A program made the position numbers and the translations under genes. From the NCBI GenBank assembly GCA_020444245.1, contig JAHLLI010000011.1, forward strand, positions 62,001 through 126,000: a stretch of 64,000 bases of DNA, given 5' to 3'. Position 1 is the stretch's first letter, and each line of letters opens with the position of its first letter. This stretch comes from Actinomycetales bacterium. GTDB taxonomy: Bacteria > Actinomycetota > Actinomycetes > Actinomycetales > Cellulomonadaceae. Below, in pieces: positions 43,756 to 53,121 of this stretch. The notes below the pieces were generated by a model. The model was given only the letters and a program-made list of their open reading frames with translations. It ran no database searches and was not told the origin of the DNA.

Positions 43756-45465
43756 ATGACCGACACCTCCCGTCCCACGAGGACTGCGTCCGCCATCGAC
43801 GCGATCGCCGACGCCTACGTCCAGACCACTGCCCGCCTGAACCCGCTCGCCGCGACCGCGATGGGCCTGGCCGGGTACGACCATCTGATGACCGACTTCT
43901 CGCCGGCCGGGCACGAGGCGCTGGCGCAGGCCGCCCGCGAGGTGCTGGCCGCGCTCGAGAACGCCGAGCCGGTGGACGACGTGGACCGGGTCACGGTGGC
44001 CGCGATGCGTGAGCGGATCGGGCTCGAGCTCGAGCTGCACGCGGCCGACGAGTTCCTCGGCCAGCTCAACAACATCGCGTCGCCGGTCCAGGAGCTGCGC
44101 GACATCTTCGACCTCATGCCCACCGACACCCCCGAGCAGTGGGCCAACATCGCAGCCCGCCTCGAGGCGCTGCCCACCGCGATCGCCGGCGTGGTCGAGT
44201 CGTTGCGGCTGGCAGCCTCGCGCGGGCGGGTCGCGGCCCGCCGTCAGGTCGACGAGTGCGTCCGGCAGGCCACCGAGCTGGCCGGACCCGAGTCCTTCTT
44301 CACCACCTACGTCCGGGGCGAGACGGTCGACGCTGCGCTGGCCGCTGCGGACGACGCCGCCGAGCTGGGCTCCCGCCTGGAGGGCGGCGCGGCGGCTGCG
44401 CGCGCCGCGTACGGCGACCTCGCCACCTTCCTGCGCGACGAGCTCGCGCCGCTCGCGCCGGAGCAGGACGCGTTCGGCCGGGAGCGCTACCAGCTGTGGT
44501 CCCGGTACTTCCTGGGCGCGACGGTCGACCTCGAGGAGACCTACGAGTGGGGCCTGGCCGAGCTCGACCGCGTCGTCGCCGAGCAGGAGGACGTCGCCGC
44601 CCAGATCGCGGGCGAGGGTGCGACCGTCGAGCAGGCCGTCGCGGTGCTGGACGAGGACCCGGCCCGCAAGCTCGAGGGCACGCAGGCGCTGCGGGCCTGG
44701 ATGCAGGAGACCGCGGACGGCGCGATCACCGCCCTGGACGGCGTGCACTTCGACATCCCGGAGCCGCTGCACACCCTGGAGTGCATGATCGCTCCGACCC
44801 AGACGGGCGGGATCTACTACACGGGCCCGTCCGACGACTTCACCCGTCCGGGTCGGATGTGGTGGTCCGTGCCGCCGGGCGTGACCACGTTCAACACCTG
44901 GCGGGAGAAGACGACCGTCTACCACGAGGGCGTGCCGGGCCATCACCTCCAGGTCGCCCAGGCCGTGTACGAGCGGGAGACGCTCAACTCGTGGCGCCGG
45001 CTGGCGTGCTGGGTCAGCGGGCACGGCGAGGGCTGGGCGCTGTACGCCGAGCGGCTGATGGCCGACCTCGGATTCCTGGACGACCCGGGCGACCGGCTCG
45101 GGATGCTCGACGGGCAGCGGATGCGCGCGGCGCGCGTGGTGTTCGACATCGGCGTGCACCTCGGGTTGCCCTGCCCGGAGCGCTGGGGCGGCGGGGTGTG
45201 GGACGCCGACAAGGCGTTCGAGTTCCTCAAGGCCAACGTCAACATGCCCGAGGGCTTCGTGCGGTTCGAGTGGAACCGCTACCTGGGCTGGGCGGGGCAG
45301 GCGCCGTCGTACAAGATCGGCCAGCGGCTGTGGGAGGGCGCCCGGGACGACGCGCTCGCGGCGCTCAAGGCCCAGGGCGCGGAGCCGGACCTCAAGGAGT
45401 TCCACGCCCGCGCGCTGGCCCTGGGCTCTGTGGGTCTGGACGTGCTTCGCGAGGCCCTGGCCTGA
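43756..45465 (+). CDS. DUF885 family protein (putative zinc metallopeptidase)
   Basis: A 569-residue protein of the DUF885 family. The metal-binding signature is YHEGVPGHHLQ (HExxPGHxxQ pattern), preceded by the conserved VPPGVTTFNTWREKTT. A second conserved region reads LACWVSGHGEGWALYAERLM. No signal peptide is evident, so it is probably cytoplasmic. Substrate unknown; relatives are annotated as peptidases without strong biochemical support. The next gene starts 1 bp after its stop. Confidence 0.9.
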   Translation: MTDTSRPTRTASAIDAIADAYVQTTARLNPLAATAMGLAGYDHLMTDFSPAGHEALAQAAREVLAALENAEPVDDVDRVTVAAMRERIGLELELHAADEFLGQLNNIASPVQELRDIFDLMPTDTPEQWANIAARLEALPTAIAGVVESLRLAASRGRVAARRQVDECVRQATELAGPESFFTTYVRGETVDAALAAADDAAELGSRLEGGAAAARAAYGDLATFLRDELAPLAPEQDAFGRERYQLWSRYFLGATVDLEETYEWGLAELDRVVAEQEDVAAQIAGEGATVEQAVAVLDEDPARKLEGTQALRAWMQETADGAITALDGVHFDIPEPLHTLECMIAPTQTGGIYYTGPSDDFTRPGRMWWSVPPGVTTFNTWREKTTVYHEGVPGHHLQVAQAVYERETLNSWRRLACWVSGHGEGWALYAERLMADLGFLDDPGDRLGMLDGQRMRAARVVFDIGVHLGLPCPERWGGGVWDADKAFEFLKANVNMPEGFVRFEWNRYLGWAGQAPSYKIGQRLWEGARDDALAALKAQGAEPDLKEFHARALALGSVGLDVLREALA

Positions 45466-45466
45466 G

Positions 45467-46837
45467 GTGACCACGCTCCTGCTCGCCTCGGCGTCACCGG
45501 CACGGCTGTCGACCCTGCGCTCGGCGGGGATCGAGCCGGTCGTGCGGGTGTCCGGGGTGGACGAGGATGCCGTGCTCGAGCACGCCGCGGCGTCCGCCGG
45601 TGCCCCGTTGCACCCGGCGGACGCCGTGCTGGCGCTGGCCAGGGCGAAGGCGGACGCGGTGGTCACGTCGCTGAGGGCGGACTCGGAGGCGGACGGCGAC
45701 GACGGGGCGGCGGGCGACGCGGGTGCGCAGCGGCTGGATGCGCACGGGGCCCCGCTGCCGGACGACCTGGTGGTGCTCGGCTGCGACTCGCTGCTGGAGC
45801 TGGACGGCGAGCCGCTGGGCAAGCCGACCGGGCCGGCCGACGCGGTGGAGCGCTGGCGGCGGATGCGCGGCCGTTCGGGCGTGCTGCACACCGGGCACTG
45901 GCTGGTGGACACCCGCGACGGCGCGACGGGGTCCACCGGTGCGACCGCGTCGACCCTCGTGCACTTCGCGGACCTGTCCGACGCGGAGATCGACGCGTAC
46001 GTGGCGACCGGGGAGCCGCTCGCGGTCGCCGGGGCGTTCACCATCGACGGGCTCGGCGGGCCGTTCGTCACCGGGTTGGAGGGCGACCACCACACGGTGG
46101 TGGGGCTGAGCCTGCCGCTGCTGCGGGACCTGCTCGCCCGGTTGGGCGTGGGGGTGCCGGAGCTGTGGGCGACGGCCGGCGGGGGCGGGGTGGCAGGACC
46201 GTCGCCGCAGACCGATCCGGGCGCGAGTGCGTCCGACTCCGCCGGGGCTGCCGCGGACGAGTCGGGCTCCGCCGGGGCTGCCGCGCGCACGGGGCCGGCC
46301 GTGGCAGGCGTCGTCTGGCGCACGCCGCGGCTCGTGATCCGCTCGATGGGAGCCGAGCACGCCCGCTCGCTGGCCGCGTACCGCTCCGAGCCCGAGGTGG
46401 CGCGCTACCAGAGCTGGGACGCGCCCTTCACGCTGGCGCAGGCCCGTGCGTTCGTCGCCGGAATGGCGGGGCTGGACCCGGTCAGCCCCGGCCGGTGGGT
46501 CCAGCTCGCGATCGAGGCCGACGGCGCTCACGTCGGGGACGTCGCCGTCCGGGTCGACGAGGACGGCCGCCAGGCGCGGGTCGGGATCACCCTCGCCGGG
46601 GATGCCCAGAGCCGCGGGTGGGGCACCGAGGCGCTCGGCGCCGCGCTCGACCGGCTGTTCGCGGCCGGCCTGCACCGGGTGGTCGCGGATTGCGACGTGC
46701 GCAACGAGGCATCGTGGCGACTGCTGGAGAGGGTCGGCATGCGCCGGGAGGCCGAGCGTCGTCGAGCGTCATTCTGGAAGGGCGAATGGGTCGACGAGTA
46801 CGAATACGCCGTGCTCGCCGAGGAATGGCGGGGCTAG
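45467..46837 (+). CDS. Maf-type nucleotide pyrophosphatase fused to GNAT acetyltransferase
   Basis: A 456-residue two-domain fusion. Residues 1-235 are Maf: LLLASASPARLSTLRSAGI, the active-site CDSLLELDGEPLGKPTGPAD with Asp107, and GAFTIDGLGGPFVTGLEGD. An Ala/Gly/Ser-rich linker with a repeated SGSAGAAA-like unit covers 236-282. Residues 283-456 are a RimJ/RimL-type GNAT: WRTPRLVIRSMG, RGWGTEALGAALDRLF, VRNEASWRLLERVGMRREAE. An insert of about 30 low-complexity residues (70-100) interrupts the Maf domain. Maf removes non-canonical nucleotides; why GNAT is attached is unknown. Confidence 0.9.
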   Translation: MTTLLLASASPARLSTLRSAGIEPVVRVSGVDEDAVLEHAAASAGAPLHPADAVLALARAKADAVVTSLRADSEADGDDGAAGDAGAQRLDAHGAPLPDDLVVLGCDSLLELDGEPLGKPTGPADAVERWRRMRGRSGVLHTGHWLVDTRDGATGSTGATASTLVHFADLSDAEIDAYVATGEPLAVAGAFTIDGLGGPFVTGLEGDHHTVVGLSLPLLRDLLARLGVGVPELWATAGGGGVAGPSPQTDPGASASDSAGAAADESGSAGAAARTGPAVAGVVWRTPRLVIRSMGAEHARSLAAYRSEPEVARYQSWDAPFTLAQARAFVAGMAGLDPVSPGRWVQLAIEADGAHVGDVAVRVDEDGRQARVGITLAGDAQSRGWGTEALGAALDRLFAAGLHRVVADCDVRNEASWRLLERVGMRREAERRRASFWKGEWVDEYEYAVLAEEWRG

Positions 46838-46922
46838 CGGTGGCGTCGAATCTCAGGTGATCTCCGCTGCGCCGCGAGAATCCTGCTCGCGGCCTCTGCG
46901 ATGGGCGCGGCGTCAGCGGTGC

Positions 46923-47462
46923 GCGGCATGAGCGGACGACGCTACGCCGCCATGCCATCTGCGGCATGAGCGCGCGGCACTGTTCACCGCTACCTTCGAG
47001 ACGTCGTCGAGCGAGGGGGCGTGGTGAGGTTCCGACGGGTGGCTGCCGAGCCCACAAGCTTCGGGCCGGAGATGGAGCCGTTCAAGCGCGGTCTGGCGGC
47101 ACTCAAGCGGAACGGCAAGACCGTCGGGCATGTGGCTACGTCGCTGGGCCACTTCCGCACCCCGTTCGCTCCGCGAACGCCGCAACCGTGGGTCTGGCTC
47201 GTGGTCGTGTGGGACGACGGGGTGAAGGAACCCTCGGTCGAGGACTACCCGCCGTGGACCTACGTCGCGGAGATGCGTGCGGGCTACCTCGACTGGCAGC
47301 ACGGCCGCGGTGACGGCCGAAGGGGACGCTACGAGATCGAGTGGGTGGCCGCAGATCTGGCGGCGGCAGAGCGCGAGCGCCTCGGGATCCGCACCGAGGA
47401 CTTCTAGTGCCGAGCGCGAGCTCACCGGGGGGCCAATGACCGCGCGGCCCGCGGCATGAGCG
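46923..47462. repeat. Three GCGGCATGAGCG copies flanking an orphan gene
   Basis: The 12-mer occurs identically at 46923-46934, 46961-46972 and 47451-47462. The first two precede and the third follows the gene at 47021; the third abuts dispersed-repeat copy 2. The span therefore looks like a bounded insert. Confidence 0.7.
47021..47407 (+). CDS. Hypothetical protein, unknown function
   Basis: A 128-residue protein with no recognised domain. It is polar with aromatic clusters (PQPWVWLVVVWDDG and DYPPWTYVAEMRAGYLDWQH) and a basic Gly/Arg stretch before a charged C-terminal helix (ADLAAAERERLGIRTEDF). The GTG at 47021 follows GAGGGGGC; a second GTG at 47024 is possible. It is bounded by GCGGCATGAGCG repeats and followed by the dispersed repeat, which suggests recent insertion, although base composition is not obviously different. 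Confidence 0.6.
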   Translation: MVRFRRVAAEPTSFGPEMEPFKRGLAALKRNGKTVGHVATSLGHFRTPFAPRTPQPWVWLVVVWDDGVKEPSVEDYPPWTYVAEMRAGYLDWQHGRGDGRRGRYEIEWVAADLAAAERERLGIRTEDF

Positions 47463-47985
47463 CTAGTGAGCAGCTGGCGCGGTTCATGTGACAGGAGTGG
47501 CGGAGGGGGCAGGTGAGGTAGCGCATCCGTCCCTGCTGCGCCTTCCGTCACATGAACCGCGTGGGCTGCCCACCGACCCCGGCGGGAGTCGCGATGTGGC
47601 GGCGGCCGGCGCGGCGAGGAGCGTGGGAGGCTCGATTCGGCGTCCGCACTGTGGACGGCCCCGCACGGATCAGTGTCTGGGCGCCGCTTCGCCGCGTGGG
47701 GTGCCGGGACCGTGTCGGCCGAGCGCTCATCGGCTACTTGTTCCATTGACCTAGGACTGGTGCCTGGCGAGGCTCGGTCCATGAGCGTGAGAGCGCATCG
47801 CCGTCTAGCACACCCCGATCGTCGGCGGGGGCGGAGCCCGCGCTTCCTGTGGAAATCCCTGCATGCCGAGGAATGTGGAAAACGCAGGATCTCGGTCCCG
47901 CGACATTCACAACGCCTGTCGAGGCCCGCATTCGCGTGTCAGTGGTGGGTGCCATAGTGGTGGCATTCTCAAAGGGGGCGATCCG
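47408..47985. other. Intergenic stretch of repeats and non-coding sequence
   Basis: The 578 bp before the DUF222-HNH gene hold one GCGGCATGAGCG copy, dispersed-repeat copy 2 (47466-47712) and about 270 bp with no convincing gene. A few short open frames cross it; none has a good start or family pattern. Confidence 0.7.
47466..47712 (+). repeat. Dispersed ~250-bp repeat, copy 2 with perfect inverted arms
   Basis: Contains CGCGGTTCATGTGAC (47478-47492) and its perfect complement GTCACATGAACCGCG (47547-47561), 54 bp apart, then a tail shared with copy 1 that includes GGCGGCGGCCGGCGCGG and CTTCGCCGCGTGGGG. Same orientation as copy 1 at 31012. No transposase is encoded. Confidence 0.9.
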
Positions 47986-49401
47986 GTGACAGCGACGGCG
48001 GAGCCACGGGCGCTAGGCGGCGCGCCGCGGGGCGACGTGGGCAGCCTGCCCGCGCGGCTCGCGGATGCGGTACGCGCCCTCGACGCCGCGCTCGACACCA
48101 TCCTCGCCACTGACACACGGGACCTGGACGGCATCCAGGCCGACGCCCTGGCCGAGGCGCTGCACCGCGCTTCGCAGCGGGCCCGGGTCGGCACGGCGCG
48201 GTGCCTGCCCGTGATCGAGGCCGACGGGCTCTGGGCGCTGGATGGGCACCGCTCGTTCGGGCAGTGGGCCGCGCGCCGGCTGGGCACCACAGTCACCACC
48301 GCCCGGCGCGAGGTCCGGCTCGGGCGTGCGCTGCGGGACGCCTTGCCGCTGACCGCCGCGGTCGCGAGCGCCGGTGAGATCAGCGCCGACGCGGCGCAGG
48401 TCATCGCCTCGGCGGCCAACACCGATGCCCGCTGCGACACCCTCGCCGACCCGCTGCACCCCTGCAACGAGGAGTTCCTCGTCGGCCAAGCACGCGTCCT
48501 GCCCGTGGACGACCTGCGCACGGTCGCCAAGGCGTGGGCCGACCACGCCGACCCGGACGCCGACGACCGCGGCTACCGCGAGGCCGACGCGCGCGAGTTC
48601 CTCGAGCTCGCCCAGGTGCCGTTCGGCTATCGGCTCGCCGGCCAGCTCACGGTCGAGCACGCCCAGACCGTCAAGGCCGCACTCGCCGCCGTGATGACCG
48701 TCCCGGCCGCGTCGGACCAGCGCAGCACGGCACAGCGTCGCGCGCAGGGCCTCGCGGACCTGGCACGCACCGTGCTCGATCACGGATTGGCCGGCACCGC
48801 GCGGACTTCACGGCCGCACCTGACGGTGCTGGTCGACCACGCGACGCTGAGCAGGCTCGTCGAGCGGGCCAAGACACGGCACACGGTCGGCGAGGCTCGC
48901 GCCGAGGTCGCCGCCGGCGACGCCGAGGACGCGTTCGGCGGCCGGACCACCGCTCAGGTCTGCACGAGCGGGCACGGTGACGCGACCTTCACCCCGGACG
49001 ACCTCGAGCGCGGCGCCCGGTTCGAGGACGGCACACCCGTGCCCCGACACGTCCTCGACCGCCTCGCCTGCGACGGCGAGCTCAACCGCATCCTGTTCAC
49101 GCCCGGCGGCGAGGTGCTCGAGGCCGGGCGCACCCAGCGGCTGTTCACCGGAGCCAAGCGCGCGGCGATCGTCGCGCGCGACCGGCACTGCACCTACCCC
49201 GGCTGCACGGCCCCGCCGGCGATCAGCGAAGCCCACCACGTCCACCACTGGGCGCGTGACGGCGGCAGCACCGACGTCGACGTGGGCGCCCTGCTCTGCT
49301 TCCACCACCACGACGTGGTCCACAACCGCGACATCACCATGCGCCGACGCGACCTGGGATGGCGGTTCACCGACCGCTGGGGTCAGGAGATCCGGGAGTG
49401 A
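47986..49401 (+). CDS. DUF222 / HNH endonuclease domain protein (13E12 type)
   Basis: A 471-residue protein with an N-terminal DUF222 domain (ALAEALHRASQRARVGTARC, AGEISADAAQVIASAAN) and a C-terminal HNH nuclease motif: AIVARDRHCTYPGC, ISEAHHVHHWARDGGSTDV and CFHHHDVVHNRDITM, with the histidines and cysteines in place. The GTG at 47986 follows AAAGGGGGC. This family is multi-copy in actinobacterial genomes (REP13E12 in mycobacteria) and often marks mobile or recombination-prone loci. Its biological role is unknown. Confidence 0.92.
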   Translation: MTATAEPRALGGAPRGDVGSLPARLADAVRALDAALDTILATDTRDLDGIQADALAEALHRASQRARVGTARCLPVIEADGLWALDGHRSFGQWAARRLGTTVTTARREVRLGRALRDALPLTAAVASAGEISADAAQVIASAANTDARCDTLADPLHPCNEEFLVGQARVLPVDDLRTVAKAWADHADPDADDRGYREADAREFLELAQVPFGYRLAGQLTVEHAQTVKAALAAVMTVPAASDQRSTAQRRAQGLADLARTVLDHGLAGTARTSRPHLTVLVDHATLSRLVERAKTRHTVGEARAEVAAGDAEDAFGGRTTAQVCTSGHGDATFTPDDLERGARFEDGTPVPRHVLDRLACDGELNRILFTPGGEVLEAGRTQRLFTGAKRAAIVARDRHCTYPGCTAPPAISEAHHVHHWARDGGSTDVDVGALLCFHHHDVVHNRDITMRRRDLGWRFTDRWGQEIRE

Positions 49402-49588
49402 GCGGGCGCCTGGGCAGCGACCCAGCAGCCCGGCACCGCGCGAACACCCGACCAGGCACGGCCGCTACGCATCGCGCCTGGTCGGAAGCCGACAAACCCC
49501 CCCGCCGGACCCTTGTCGAAGCCCACAGTCTTGCCGCCGCGCACCGTCGCCGAAGCGGCGCTCCGAGACCGGGGCGTTACGGTGAGCC

Positions 49589-51385
49589 GTGCCCGAGATC
49601 CGCAAGGTGCTCATCGCCAACCGTGGCGAGATCGCCGTCCGCATCGTCAGGGCGTGCGCCGACGCACGCGTGGCGTCCGTGGCGGTCTACGCAGACCCGG
49701 ACCGCGAGGCGTTGCACGTCAGCCTGGCCGACGAGGCCTTCGCGCTCGGCGGTGCGCGCGCTGCCGAGACCTACCTCGACATCGACAAGCTCCTGGACGT
49801 CGCGCGCCGCTCGGGCGCCGACGCGGTGCACCCCGGCTACGGCTTCCTCGCCGAGAACGCCGAGTTCGCCACCCGGGTGATCGACGCCGGTCTCACCTGG
49901 ATCGGCCCACCGCCGTCCGCGATCGAGGCACTCGGCGACAAGGTCAGCGCGCGGCACCTGGCCCAGCGCGCCGGCGCGCCGCTGGTCGCCGGCACCCCCG
50001 ACCCCGTGTCCGGCGCCGACGAGGTCCAGGCGTTCGCCGCCGAGCACGGCCTGCCGATCGCGATCAAGGCGGCCTTCGGCGGCGGCGGACGGGGCCTGAA
50101 GGTCGCCCGCCACGCCGACGAGATCGCCGAGCTGTACGACTCGGCCGTCCGCGAGGCGACCGCGGCCTTCGGCCGGGGCGAGTGCTTCGTCGAGCGCTAC
50201 CTCGACTCCCCGCGACACGTCGAGACCCAGTGCCTGGCCGACACCCACGGCACCGTCGTGGTGGTCTCCACCCGTGACTGCTCCCTGCAGCGCCGCCACC
50301 AGAAGCTCGTCGAGGAGGCCCCGGCACCGTTCCTCACCGACGATCAGGTCGCCACCCTGCACTCCGCCTCCACGGCGATCCTGCGCGAGGCCGGCTACGT
50401 CGGCGCCGGCACCTGCGAGTTCCTCGTGGGCCAGGACGGCACCGTCTCGTTCCTCGAGGTCAACACCCGCCTCCAGGTCGAGCACCCGGTCACCGAGGAG
50501 GTCACCGGCATCGACCTGGTGCGCGAGCAGCTCCGGATCGCCGCAGGCGAGCCGCTCGGCTACACCGAGGTCGCCACCCGCGGCCACTCGATCGAGTTCC
50601 GGATCAACGGCGAGGACCCCGCCGCGGGTTTCCTGCCGATGCCCGGCAAGATCACCCGGCTGCGCGTCCCGTCCGGCCCCGGCGTGCGCTGGGACGGCGG
50701 CGTGATCGAGGGCGACAGCGTCTCCGGCGCGTTCGACTCGATGATCGCCAAGCTGATCGTCACGGGCGCCGACCGCACCCAGGCCGTCGAGCGGGCCCGC
50801 CGCGCGCTGGCCGAGCTCGTGGTCGAGGGCATCCCCACGGTGATCCCGTTCCACCGTGCCGTCCTCGACGACCCCGCGTTCGTCCCGGCCGACCCCGCGG
50901 AGCCGTTCACCGTGCACACCCGGTGGATCGAGACCGCGTTCGCCGAGCGCCTCCCCGGGCTGCGCCCCGGCGGCACCTCTGCGGCCACCGAGGACGAGGC
51001 CGAGGCGGAGACGACCGAGCGCGTGATCGTCGAGGTCGGCGGCAAGCGCATCGAGGTCGTCCTGCCCGCAGGCCTGGGTCTCGTCCCCGGTCGCGGTCGC
51101 CCCGGCGCCCGACCCGGCGCCACGCGCCCCACCCGCGCCAGGCGCGGCCCGGCTCGCAGCGCCACGAGCGGCACCACGCTCGCCTCCCCGATGCAGGGCA
51201 CGATCGTCAAGGTCGCGGTGGCCGAGGGGGCCCAGGTCGCCGAGGGCGACCTCGTGGTCGTGCTCGAGGCCATGAAGATGGAGCAGCCGCTGGTCGCCCA
51301 CCGCTCGGGCACCGTCGCCGCGCTGATGGCCGAGGTCGGTGCCGGCGTCAGCGCAGGGACCGCGATCTGCGAGATCGTCGACTGA
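49589..51385 (+). CDS. accA3: Acyl-CoA carboxylase alpha subunit: biotin carboxylase plus BCCP
   Basis: A 598-residue fusion of biotin carboxylase and carrier domain. The start [20 protein letters not shown] is the biotin carboxylase N-terminus; [12 protein letters not shown] is the ATP-grasp loop; [20 protein letters not shown] is the catalytic region. After a Pro/Arg/Gly-rich hinge (about 500-535) comes the BCCP domain with the biotinylation motif EAMKMEQPL. It carboxylates biotin for the AccD/AccE proteins encoded at 41825-43686 and is modified by BirA. Confidence 0.95.
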   Translation: MPEIRKVLIANRGEIAVRIVRACADARVASVAVYADPDREALHVSLADEAFALGGARAAETYLDIDKLLDVARRSGADAVHPGYGFLAENAEFATRVIDAGLTWIGPPPSAIEALGDKVSARHLAQRAGAPLVAGTPDPVSGADEVQAFAAEHGLPIAIKAAFGGGGRGLKVARHADEIAELYDSAVREATAAFGRGECFVERYLDSPRHVETQCLADTHGTVVVVSTRDCSLQRRHQKLVEEAPAPFLTDDQVATLHSASTAILREAGYVGAGTCEFLVGQDGTVSFLEVNTRLQVEHPVTEEVTGIDLVREQLRIAAGEPLGYTEVATRGHSIEFRINGEDPAAGFLPMPGKITRLRVPSGPGVRWDGGVIEGDSVSGAFDSMIAKLIVTGADRTQAVERARRALAELVVEGIPTVIPFHRAVLDDPAFVPADPAEPFTVHTRWIETAFAERLPGLRPGGTSAATEDEAEAETTERVIVEVGGKRIEVVLPAGLGLVPGRGRPGARPGATRPTRARRGPARSATSGTTLASPMQGTIVKVAVAEGAQVAEGDLVVVLEAMKMEQPLVAHRSGTVAALMAEVGAGVSAGTAICEIVD

Positions 51386-51984
51386 TGACGCGGGAGCCCG
51401 GCGACGGCGACCGGCTCCGCGCCACGGCCGACGAGGGCACCACCGCTGCGGGCCCACCCGCAGATCCCCGCGAGCGCGCCGGACGACCGCGCCCCACGGC
51501 CGACGAGGTCCACCGGCTGCACCGCCAGCCCGGGGACGCGTGGCTCGAGTGCCGCTGCGGGCACCGGCACTGGGGGCTGCACGGCGCCGCCGGCCTGCTC
51601 CTGGTCCGCCGCACCACGACCGGCCACGAGGTCGTCCTCCAGCACCGGGTCGGCTGGAGCGACCAGGGCGGGACCTGGGGCGTGCCCGGCGGGGCGCTCG
51701 CCCCCGGCGAGGACCCGGTCGCCGGCGGGGTGCGCGAGGCCGTCGAGGAGGCAGGCCTCGACCCCGCAGCGCTCGAAGTGGTGGACACCTGGGTGATGGA
51801 CCACGTCGACTGGGCCTACACCACCGCGATCGCCCTGGCCACCGGCCCGCAGGACCCCCGGCCCACTGACCCGGAGAGCGAGGCGATCGCCTGGGTCGAC
51901 GCCGACGCCGTCACAGACCTCCCGCTGCACTCCGCCTTCGCCGACGCCTGGCCGCACCTGCGGGCCGTCGTCGACACCCTCTGA
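51385..51984 (+). CDS. NUDIX hydrolase
   Basis: A 199-residue NUDIX protein. The Nudix box GGALAPGEDPVAGGVREAVEEAGL is present at about residues 106-129, in the order G-x5-E-x7-REUxEExGU. An N-terminal segment carries a CRCGHRHWG sequence before the fold, found in some actinobacterial Nudix proteins; the cysteines could bind metal. ATG 51385 overlaps the AccA3 stop by one base. The substrate nucleotide is not predicted. Confidence 0.9.
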   Translation: MTREPGDGDRLRATADEGTTAAGPPADPRERAGRPRPTADEVHRLHRQPGDAWLECRCGHRHWGLHGAAGLLLVRRTTTGHEVVLQHRVGWSDQGGTWGVPGGALAPGEDPVAGGVREAVEEAGLDPAALEVVDTWVMDHVDWAYTTAIALATGPQDPRPTDPESEAIAWVDADAVTDLPLHSAFADAWPHLRAVVDTL

Positions 51985-52063
51985 CCGCGGTCGTTCGGCC
52001 GGTGCCACGCCACGGCACGGGCGCGTCAGGTGACCACCCGCACCATCGCGTGCACGGCCACGT

Positions 52064-52120
52064 TTGACACAGACGATAATCGCAACGCTACTCTTGCGTT
52101 ATTAGGTAAGGCATACCTCA
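52064..52120 (+). promoter_or_regulatory. efe promoter region with DtxR/IdeR-type iron box
   Basis: TTAGGTAAGGCATACCTCA (52102-52120) closely matches the 19-bp DtxR/IdeR consensus TTAGGTTAGGCTAACCTAA. Upstream are TTGACA (52064-52069) and a weak -10-like TACTCT (52089-52094, 19-bp spacing). The box would cover the transcript start, so repression when iron is plentiful is expected. Confidence 0.8.
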
Positions 52121-52169
52121 TTCGGAGCGTCCTCACCCGACGCTCCCGCCACCGGCCGACGGGAGCACC

Positions 52170-53021
52170 ATGCTGGCGAACTACCTGATCGGGCTCCGTG
52201 AGGGCCTCGAGGCGGCGCTCGTCGTCACGATCCTCGTGGCCTACCTGGTACGCACCGGTCGTCGCGGCGCACTCCGTCAGGTGTGGCTCGGCGTGGGCGT
52301 CGCCGCCGGCGTCTCGTTGGCGGCCGGCGCCGCCCTCACCTTCGGGCCGAGCGGGCTGTCGTTCGAGGCTCAGGAGGCGCTCGGCGGCACGCTGTCGATC
52401 CTCGCCGTGGGCCTGATCACCTGGATGATCTTCTGGATGGCTCGGACCGCACGGCACCTGAAGGCCGACCTGCAGGGCCGGATGGACGGGGCGTTGGCCG
52501 CCGGCGGGCTCGCGGTGATGCTCGTCACGCTGCTCGCCGTCGGCCGAGAGGGCCTGGAGACCGCCCTGTTCCTGTGGGCCGCGGCGCGCGCCACCGGCTC
52601 GACCACCGACCCCCTGCTCGGCGCAGCGCTCGGCCTGGCCTCCGCCGTCCTGCTCGGGTGGGCGCTGTACCGCGGCGCGCTGCGCGTCGACCTGCGCCGG
52701 TTCTTCGCCTGGACCGGGCTCGGCCTGATCGTGGTCGCCGCCGGCGTGCTCGCCTACGGCGTGCACGACCTGCAGGAGGCCGGTGTGCTGCCCGGCATCG
52801 GCTCGCTCGCCTTCGACGTCTCCGCCGCGATCGCGCCGGACAGCTGGTACGGCACCCTGCTGCGCGGCACGCTGAACTTCACGCCGCAGACCACGTGGCT
52901 CCAGGCGATCGCCTGGCTCGCCTACACGATCCCGGTGACGTGGCTGTATGTCCGCCGGGTCTGGCCGCGGCAGGCGACCGCACCCGCCGCGGAGGCCCGC
53001 AGCGAGCACGTGGCCGCCTGA
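52170..53021 (+). CDS. efeU: Iron permease, FTR1 family (EfeU)
   Basis: A 283-residue seven-helix permease. The two REGLE motifs that bind iron are intact: REGLEAALVV in helix 1 (residues 10-15) and GREGLETALFLW in the fourth. It transports iron delivered by EfeO/EfeB across the membrane. The ATG at 52170 follows GGGAGC. First gene of the efeUOB operon and about 50 bp downstream of the iron box. Confidence 0.95.
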   Translation: MLANYLIGLREGLEAALVVTILVAYLVRTGRRGALRQVWLGVGVAAGVSLAAGAALTFGPSGLSFEAQEALGGTLSILAVGLITWMIFWMARTARHLKADLQGRMDGALAAGGLAVMLVTLLAVGREGLETALFLWAAARATGSTTDPLLGAALGLASAVLLGWALYRGALRVDLRRFFAWTGLGLIVVAAGVLAYGVHDLQEAGVLPGIGSLAFDVSAAIAPDSWYGTLLRGTLNFTPQTTWLQAIAWLAYTIPVTWLYVRRVWPRQATAPAAEARSEHVAA

Positions 53022-53121
53022 CCGCCCACCCCCACCACACGACCACGCCCTGCCCACGCCCGGTGTCCGTCCGCCGGAGCGCAAGCCGTCGCGCGTCCGC
53101 GCGCCCACCCGAGGAGCTCCC

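Noticed and set aside
47986-49401. Transposase or integrase
   Set aside because: The sequence fits DUF222 plus HNH with no DDE or tyrosine recombinase motifs.
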